Positions 7,323 through 11,986 of a stretch of 11,986 nt of DNA are shown piece by piece. Origin of the DNA: Fidelibacterota bacterium (GTDB taxonomy: Bacteria; Marinisomatota; Marinisomatia; Marinisomatales; UBA1611). The stretch covers positions 1-11,986 of the forward strand of contig PBKF01000035.1 in the NCBI GenBank assembly GCA_002722105.1. The letters are read 5' to 3'. The position numbers and the translations under genes were made by a program. The notes beneath the pieces are model-generated. The model was not told the origin of the DNA and made no database searches. It saw only the letters and a program-made list of their open reading frames with translations. Each line of letters begins with the position of its first letter. Position 1 is the first letter of the stretch.

Positions 7323-9848
7323 ATGAGCCAAAAACAACTATTGATTGTTGAATCACCCACTAAAGTGAAAACTATACAACAGTATTTAGGGGATGATTAT
7401 GAAGTTATCTCCTGCGTTGGGCATGTGAAAGATCTCCCTTCAAATGAATTAGGAATTGATATTGATAATGATTTCAAGATAACGCTTGAACCGTTGCAAG
7501 ACAAAGAAAAGTTTTTGAAAGAATTGCGCAAAAGATCGAAAGTAGCTGAGAAAGTATTAATTGCAACCGACCCTGACCGTGAAGGTGAAGCCATTGCTGC
7601 CCATCTTGCAAGTGAAGTTCCAGATGATAAATTGCAGCGTGTACAATTTACTGAGATTACCAATGCTGGTATCAAAGAAGGTCTGACAAGCATAAGGGAG
7701 ATTGATCAAAACCTTGTTGACGCCCAAATTGCCAGGCGCGTAATTGACCGTCTAGTAGGGTATAAGGTATCCCCGGTTTTATGGGCAACTCTCCAAAGTA
7801 ATATGAAATTTGTCAAATCAACTCTGTCTGCAGGCAGAGTTCAATCTGCAGCAGTGAAAATAATTGTAGACAGAGATCGGTTACGGGTTAAATATAAATG
7901 CACAACTTATTTTGATTTAAAAGCTGAACTTCAAAAACATGGAGATGAACAATCATTTAATGCAACTCTAGTAAAACTGGATGACAAAAAAATTGCTTCC
8001 AGTAACGATTTTCATTCTGAAACTGGAAAATTAAAAAATGAGGATGTTCTTATTTTAACTGAATCTCAAGCGGAAGCTTTAGTGAAAGAATTAGAAAAAG
8101 GAGATTGGACTGTAAAAAAAGTTGAAGAGAAACCAAAAATATCAAATCCAAAACCGCCATTTACTACATCAACACTACAACAGGAGGCAGTACGTAAACT
8201 GAGAAGTTCAGCCCGCCAAACGATGCGCACAGCACAACAATTATATGAAAATGGGTTTATTACATATATGCGTACAGATTCTACCCATTTATCAGAAGAA
8301 GCCATTATAGGTTCAAGACAAATTATCCAAAATCTATATGGAGATAATTACTTGCCTAGCAAAGCTAACCATTATTCTAAAAAAGTGAAAAATGCACAGG
8401 AAGCTCATGAGGCTATTCGCCCTGCACATAGGCGATTTCGAACTGTGGAGGAAGTCCAAAATATATTAGGGGATGACGCGGCCAAACTTTATGATATGAT
8501 CTGGAAACGTACAGTTGCCAGCCAAATGAAATCAGCAAAATTGAAACAGACCAAGATAACTATTAAAAATCAATTATCAGAATTTCGTGCCAATGGACAA
8601 GTAATACTTTTCCCGGGGTATATGCGGGTATATGTGGAAGGTCGTGATAATCCTGATAAAGATTTAGCTAATAAAGAAAGGATATTACCGAATCTGCAAG
8701 TTGATGAAGTGCTAATATCTAAAAACCTCGAGGAAAACTCTCATACAACCAAGCCACCTGCACGTTTTACGGAAGCATCTTTAGTAAAAGCATTGGAGGA
8801 AAATGGTATTGGGCGGCCTTCAACCTATGCATCGATTATTTCTACAATTGTGCGTCGAGACTATGTAAATAGATCAGGTGGAAAACTATCACCAACATTT
8901 CTTGGTTTAGCTGTAACACAATTGCTGGAAAACCATTTTACAAATCTAGTTAGTCGGGCATTTACTGCCAAAATGGAGGATGGATTAGATGAAGTTTCTA
9001 GAGGTGAATTAGGGAAAATACCATTTATGACAAATTTTTATTTTGGCGGCGGTCGATTTGCAGGACTGGAAAAAATGTTGGATGAAAAAGTAGATATTCC
9101 TGCTGCCTGTACCATTGAAATCCCTGAAAAGATCACTGGGAATACCGAAGGGAGAATTGGTCGGTATGGACCATACCTCCGTCGAGGTGAAGATACTCGA
9201 TCTATCCCTGAAAAAATTTATTTTGGGGATTTAACACTAGAAGCAATTGAAGAAATCTTCAGCGAAGAAGCAAAAGAGGAAGAATCACTTGGAAACGATC
9301 CTGACACCGGCGAACCTGTTATGATAAAAAAAGGACCTTACGGTCATTACGTACAGCTGGGTGAAACAACAACTCGAAAAGGTATCCCAAAAGGATTTCC
9401 ATTAGACGATGTAGGTCTGGAATACGCATTAAAGCTTCTCGCACTTCCTCGAGAAGTCGGCACCCACCCTGAAACAAGTGAAACCATAATTGCAGATTAT
9501 GGACGCTTTGGACCCTATATAAAATGTGGTAATCAAAATGCCAGTTTGCGCGGACTAGAAACACCTTTAGACATAACCGTTGAAAAAGCTTTAGAGCTTT
9601 TGGCAAATCGAAATAAACGAAGTTCTGAATTGCGATTGGTTGGGGAACATCCTGAAACTGGTGAAAAAATCACAGTTAAAGATGGCAGATTCGGCCCTTA
9701 CATAACAGATGGCAAAGTAAATGCAGCTCTTAAAGGAGATTTAACACCGGAAGCTATCACTCTAGAACAGTCAGTAGAACTTATAAATCAACGACGACTT
9801 AATCCTCCGAAAAAAAGAAAAAGAAGAAAAATAAAAAAGAAGAAATGA
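7323..9848 (+). CDS. topA: DNA topoisomerase I (type IA), zinc-finger-free with a basic tail
   Basis: TopA relaxes negative supercoils by passing one strand through a transient break held by a 5'-phosphotyrosine. The Toprim domain shows LLIVESPTK (6-14, catalytic Glu10) and ATDPDREGEA (81-90, Asp83/Asp85/Glu87). The strand-passage core has SAGRVQS (169-175), PPFTTSTLQQEA (278-289), GFITYMRTDSTHLS (311-324, catalytic Tyr315) and GRPSTY (497-502). The C-terminus has no Cys4 zinc fingers. Instead it carries four topoisomerase C-terminal repeats, seen as GPY-like cores ending at Tyr618, Tyr676, Tyr732 and Tyr793, about 56-61 residues apart. A Lys/Arg tail PPKKRKRRKIKKKK (828-841) follows and probably adds nonspecific DNA contact. 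Length (841) suits repeat-type TopA. The stop overlaps the next start as ATGA. AGGA 10 nt upstream supports the ATG. Confidence 0.97.
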   Translation: MSQKQLLIVESPTKVKTIQQYLGDDYEVISCVGHVKDLPSNELGIDIDNDFKITLEPLQDKEKFLKELRKRSKVAEKVLIATDPDREGEAIAAHLASEVPDDKLQRVQFTEITNAGIKEGLTSIREIDQNLVDAQIARRVIDRLVGYKVSPVLWATLQSNMKFVKSTLSAGRVQSAAVKIIVDRDRLRVKYKCTTYFDLKAELQKHGDEQSFNATLVKLDDKKIASSNDFHSETGKLKNEDVLILTESQAEALVKELEKGDWTVKKVEEKPKISNPKPPFTTSTLQQEAVRKLRSSARQTMRTAQQLYENGFITYMRTDSTHLSEEAIIGSRQIIQNLYGDNYLPSKANHYSKKVKNAQEAHEAIRPAHRRFRTVEEVQNILGDDAAKLYDMIWKRTVASQMKSAKLKQTKITIKNQLSEFRANGQVILFPGYMRVYVEGRDNPDKDLANKERILPNLQVDEVLISKNLEENSHTTKPPARFTEASLVKALEENGIGRPSTYASIISTIVRRDYVNRSGGKLSPTFLGLAVTQLLENHFTNLVSRAFTAKMEDGLDEVSRGELGKIPFMTNFYFGGGRFAGLEKMLDEKVDIPAACTIEIPEKITGNTEGRIGRYGPYLRRGEDTRSIPEKIYFGDLTLEAIEEIFSEEAKEEESLGNDPDTGEPVMIKKGPYGHYVQLGETTTRKGIPKGFPLDDVGLEYALKLLALPREVGTHPETSETIIADYGRFGPYIKCGNQNASLRGLETPLDITVEKALELLANRNKRSSELRLVGEHPETGEKITVKDGRFGPYITDGKVNAALKGDLTPEAITLEQSVELINQRRLNPPKKRKRRKIKKKK

Positions 9849-10285
9849 CATATTTCAAAAGTCAGAAAATCCTCTTTTATTCATTAATATTTCTTATTTC
9901 TATTTTAAAAGGCAATCCTAATTTAGCTCAGGAAATAAAACAAAACTTAGTATCTCCCTGTTGCTGGGCTGGAACTATTTATGACTTAGACCATAATCCA
10001 GAAATGGAAGAACAAATAGAAAAATTTGTTTCTCAGGGTAAAACTAAGGATGAAATTCTGGGTTATTATGTTGGCTTGTATGGAGAAAGAATTTTAGCCA
10101 TCCCTATAGCAGAAGGTTTTAACTTAATGGCTTGGGGTGCACCAGTGATTGCAGGGATTATAGGAATTGTTATTTTTATTGTCTATATAAGGACTCCCAA
10201 GGAAATTGAAACAGGAGTAATTTACAAATCATCGAAAATACCATTCGATGACCAAATAGAATCCGAATTAAGTAAAATGGATTAA
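9845..10285 (+). CDS. CcmH-like cytochrome c maturation protein with an adjacent Cys-Cys pair
   Basis: CcmH proteins are membrane-anchored periplasmic thiol proteins that reduce apocytochrome c cysteines before heme attachment. The 146 residues fit the family. Residues about 8-28 are a signal peptide or N-terminal membrane segment. The CcmH core runs from LVSPCCWAGT (35-44) through MEEQIEKFVSQGKTKDEIL (54-72) to VGLYGERILAIP (76-87), matching the family's helix, 'GKTxxEI' turn and 'YGxxIL' end. A membrane helix (about 94-115) and a short cytoplasmic tail follow. The usual LRCxxC redox motif is replaced by SPCCW, so the two cysteines (39, 40) are adjacent. The gene overlaps topA by ATGA with only A/G-rich sequence as a ribosome site, and glyS follows after 14 bp. 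No other ccm gene is visible. Assignment to the family is fairly sure; redox activity with adjacent cysteines is inferred. Confidence 0.75.
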   Translation: MTYFKSQKILFYSLIFLISILKGNPNLAQEIKQNLVSPCCWAGTIYDLDHNPEMEEQIEKFVSQGKTKDEILGYYVGLYGERILAIPIAEGFNLMAWGAPVIAGIIGIVIFIVYIRTPKEIETGVIYKSSKIPFDDQIESELSKMD

Positions 10286-10299
10286 AATTATTTCTTATT

Positions 10300-11622
10300 A
10301 TGGATAAAACTATCGAAAAAATTGTCTCCCTTTGCAAACGAAGAGGATTTATTTTTCAATCATCTGATATCTACGGCGGTTTTTCTGCTGTTTATGACTA
10401 TGGCCCTCTTGGAATTGAGCTAAAAAATAATATTTCACAAATCTGGTGGAAAGAAATGACCCAGGCTCATGAGAATATTGTCGGGATAGATAGCGGCATA
10501 TTAATGCATCCGAAAATTTGGGAAGCATCCGGTCATGTTGGAGCTTTTAATGACCCATTAGTTGATTGTAAAAAGTGTAATGCCCGCTATCGTGCAGATG
10601 AATTATCTGAAAACTACAATTCTATTAACTGGTCAGAAATACGATGTCTGAATTGCGGTACTACTGGGAACATGACTGAACCGCGCCAATTCAATCTAAT
10701 GTTTAAAACACATGTGGGGCCGGTGGAAGAGACAGGGACTGAAGCTTACCTTCGTCCAGAAACAGCACAGGGAATTTATGTAAACTATCAGCTTGTTCAA
10801 GGTGCCATGCGCATGAAAGTCCCTTTTGGGATAGCCCAAATTGGAAAAGCATTTCGAAATGAGATTATCGCTAGAAATTTCATCTTTCGAACAAGGGAAT
10901 TTGAACAAATGGAAATGCAATATTTTGTAAAACCAGGAACTGATGATGATATTTTGCGGAAGTGGAAAAAGAAACGGTTCAATTTTTATATAGATAAGTT
11001 AGGCATTACTGAATCCAAACTGCGATTTCATGAACATGGTGAAAATGAATTAGCCCATTATGCCAAAGAAGCTTGGGATATTGAATATGAATTCCCATTT
11101 GGTTGGTCAGAAATAGAAGGGATTCATAATAGGACAGATTTTGATTTGAAACGCCATGAAGAATTTTCTGGGAAAAATTTGACATATTTTGATCAGCCAA
11201 ATAATGAAAGATTCCTTCCATATATTATAGAAACATCAGCTGGTCTAAACCGTAATCTTTTAACTGTTCTGGCTGATGCCTATTGGGAAGATAATGAAAA
11301 TAATCGAATTGTAATGAAATTCCATCCAAAAATTTCACCTGTAAAAGCAGTAGTTTGTCCGTTAACTAAAAAAGATGGATTACCTGAACAGGCAAAAAAG
11401 ATCATAGATATTTTAAAGCCTCACTTCAAAGTTTTTTATGATCAGCAGGGATCAATTGGGAAGCGCTACTATAGGCAGGATGAAGCAGGTACACCTTTTG
11501 GTATAACAGTGGACCACCAATCATTGGATGACAATTCTGTTACTTTGCGTAATCGTGATACAATGGTACAGGATAGAATTTCAGTGGATTTACTATTATC
11601 AGCAATACATGATAAAATGTGA
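10300..11622 (+). CDS. glyS: Glycyl-tRNA synthetase, alpha2 (single-chain) type
   Basis: This homodimeric class II enzyme charges tRNA-Gly with glycine; it is the archaeal/eukaryal-like type found in Thermus, actinobacteria and Bacteroidota, not the alpha2beta2 GlyQ/GlyS of E. coli. Visible are RRGFIFQSSDIYGG (14-27) and DYGPLG (33-38). A Cys4 site (Cys90-x2-Cys93, Cys116-x2-Cys119) probably binds zinc. TEAYLRPETAQGIY (147-160), motif 2 FRNEIIARNFIFRTREF (185-201), FPFGWSEIEGI (265-275) and motif 3 ETSAGLNRNLL (311-321) follow. The anticodon-binding domain runs from about 344 (ISPVKAVVCP) to the end. At 440 residues it is at the short end of the family but has all the core parts. It lies 14 bp after the CcmH-like gene, with no Shine-Dalgarno in AATTATTTCTTATT, so initiation may rely on reinitiation or an unstructured AT-rich leader. 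Confidence 0.96.
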   Translation: MDKTIEKIVSLCKRRGFIFQSSDIYGGFSAVYDYGPLGIELKNNISQIWWKEMTQAHENIVGIDSGILMHPKIWEASGHVGAFNDPLVDCKKCNARYRADELSENYNSINWSEIRCLNCGTTGNMTEPRQFNLMFKTHVGPVEETGTEAYLRPETAQGIYVNYQLVQGAMRMKVPFGIAQIGKAFRNEIIARNFIFRTREFEQMEMQYFVKPGTDDDILRKWKKKRFNFYIDKLGITESKLRFHEHGENELAHYAKEAWDIEYEFPFGWSEIEGIHNRTDFDLKRHEEFSGKNLTYFDQPNNERFLPYIIETSAGLNRNLLTVLADAYWEDNENNRIVMKFHPKISPVKAVVCPLTKKDGLPEQAKKIIDILKPHFKVFYDQQGSIGKRYYRQDEAGTPFGITVDHQSLDDNSVTLRNRDTMVQDRISVDLLLSAIHDKM

Positions 11623-11654
11623 TTCTACTCTCCAATAGAAATTTTAATTTTTTA
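11623..11654 (+). terminator. Weak candidate terminator after glyS
   Basis: TTCTA (11623-11627) pairs with TAGAA (11636-11640) around an 8-nt loop, followed by a T-rich stretch to 11654. The stem is only 5 bp and AT-rich, so it is much weaker than a standard intrinsic terminator. Its position directly after the glyS stop is the main argument for it. The remaining bases to 11681 are AT-rich, with no clear promoter boxes or Shine-Dalgarno for the following gene. Confidence 0.2.
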
Positions 11655-11681
11655 TATCCATTTGAAACCAATAATAAAATA

Positions 11682-11986
11682 ATGAAAAGGTTTTTACGTA
11701 TATCATACCTAATACTTTCCTTACAATTATTATTTGCTGCCAGTTCTGATCCTGTATTTGGAAAAAATGGCATGGTAGTTTCTACCAGTCGGCAAGCATC
11801 AGAAGCGGGGATTGAAATCCTGAAAAAGGGTGGTAATGCCGTGGATGCTGCCGTGGCAGTTGGGTTTGCCCTTGCAGTAACATCCTCTGGTAATGGAAAT
11901 ATCGGTGGTGGAGGGTTCATGGTCGGTGCTATGGTAAATGGTTCAAATTTTACTATTGATCACCGTGAGAAAGCACCTGCTTCAGC
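11682..11986 (+). CDS. ggt: Gamma-glutamyltransferase, N-terminal part (cut by the window edge)
   Basis: Gamma-glutamyltransferase cleaves or transfers the gamma-glutamyl group of glutathione and related compounds, usually in the periplasm or outside the cell. Only the first 101 codons are in the window. Residues 1-20 are a signal peptide (MKRFLRISY, then Leu-rich, ending LLFAAS), supporting this ATG even though no Shine-Dalgarno is seen. The family's opening block follows: GKNGMVVSTSRQASEAG (27-43), ILKKGGNAVDAAVAVGFAL (46-64), GNIGGGGFM (72-80) and DHREKAP (93-99). The Arg in that last motif corresponds to the E. coli GGT arginine that binds the substrate carboxylate. The autoprocessing threonine lies beyond the window, so activity cannot be judged. 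The position usually occupied by 'DFREKAP' here reads DHREKAP, a small change. Confidence 0.92.
   Translation, partial: MKRFLRISYLILSLQLLFAASSDPVFGKNGMVVSTSRQASEAGIEILKKGGNAVDAAVAVGFALAVTSSGNGNIGGGGFMVGAMVNGSNFTIDHREKAPAS

Noticed and set aside
7820..7841. Near-perfect 22-bp palindrome (9-bp stem, TGCA loop) inside topA.
   Set aside because: It encodes the conserved SAGRVQ motif, so the bases are set by the protein; no T-tract or regulatory setting.
9435..9456. 7-bp hairpin CTTCTCG/CGAGAAG inside topA.
   Set aside because: Isolated, mid-gene, no U-tract; expected by chance in a 12-kb window.
9804..9845. TopA basic tail as a nuclear-localisation-like signal.
   Set aside because: The resemblance is only composition; Lys/Arg tails are ordinary DNA-contact tails in bacterial TopA.
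11540..11920. Open frame of 126 codons on the minus strand over the glyS end and ggt start.
   Set aside because: Both plus-strand genes have strong family motifs across this stretch; the antisense product is low-complexity Ala/Pro-rich at its Gly-rich shadow and has no support.

Overview
The window is visibly AT-rich and packed with housekeeping genes from a diderm (Gram-negative) bacterium. An LptD-type outer-membrane protein and two or three exported proteins, one of them a lipoprotein, show the diderm envelope. The OstA-like N-terminus of LptD and the all-in-one alpha2-type glycyl-tRNA synthetase recall the FCB group (Bacteroidota relatives; Marinimicrobia is my best guess). The phylum is inferred from memory of protein style, not measured.

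Layout: (1) 1-265: the last 47 codons of an unidentified membrane protein, then a tRNA-Thr(CGU) with a good -10 box. (2) 268-684, minus strand: an FKBP-type prolyl isomerase lipoprotein, ending 2 bp from the tRNA and diverging from rarA across only 51 bp. (3) 736-5543: rarA (replication-fork/recombination AAA+ ATPase) joined by an ATGA overlap to a very long lptD (LPS insertion at the outer membrane). (4) 5658-7249: a small zinc-ribbon protein overlapping hisS, which starts with TTG. (5) 7323-11622: topA, a CcmH-like heme-thiol protein overlapping topA by ATGA, and glyS 14 bp later. A sigma70-like promoter for this group overlaps the end of hisS. (6) 11682-end: the start of a secreted gamma-glutamyltransferase.

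Every long gene is on the plus strand except the FKBP. The tight overlaps suggest three short cotranscribed groups: rarA-lptD, zinc ribbon-hisS and topA-ccmH-glyS. They mix DNA maintenance, envelope biogenesis, translation and cytochrome c maturation, as is common in streamlined genomes, so pathway links between neighbours are weak. I see no mobile element, CRISPR array, defence system or other accessory cargo, and nothing that I would call a new system. The points most worth a second look are the adjacent Cys-Cys pair in the CcmH-like protein, the long N-terminus and two conserved cysteines of LptD, and the tRNA/FKBP convergence.
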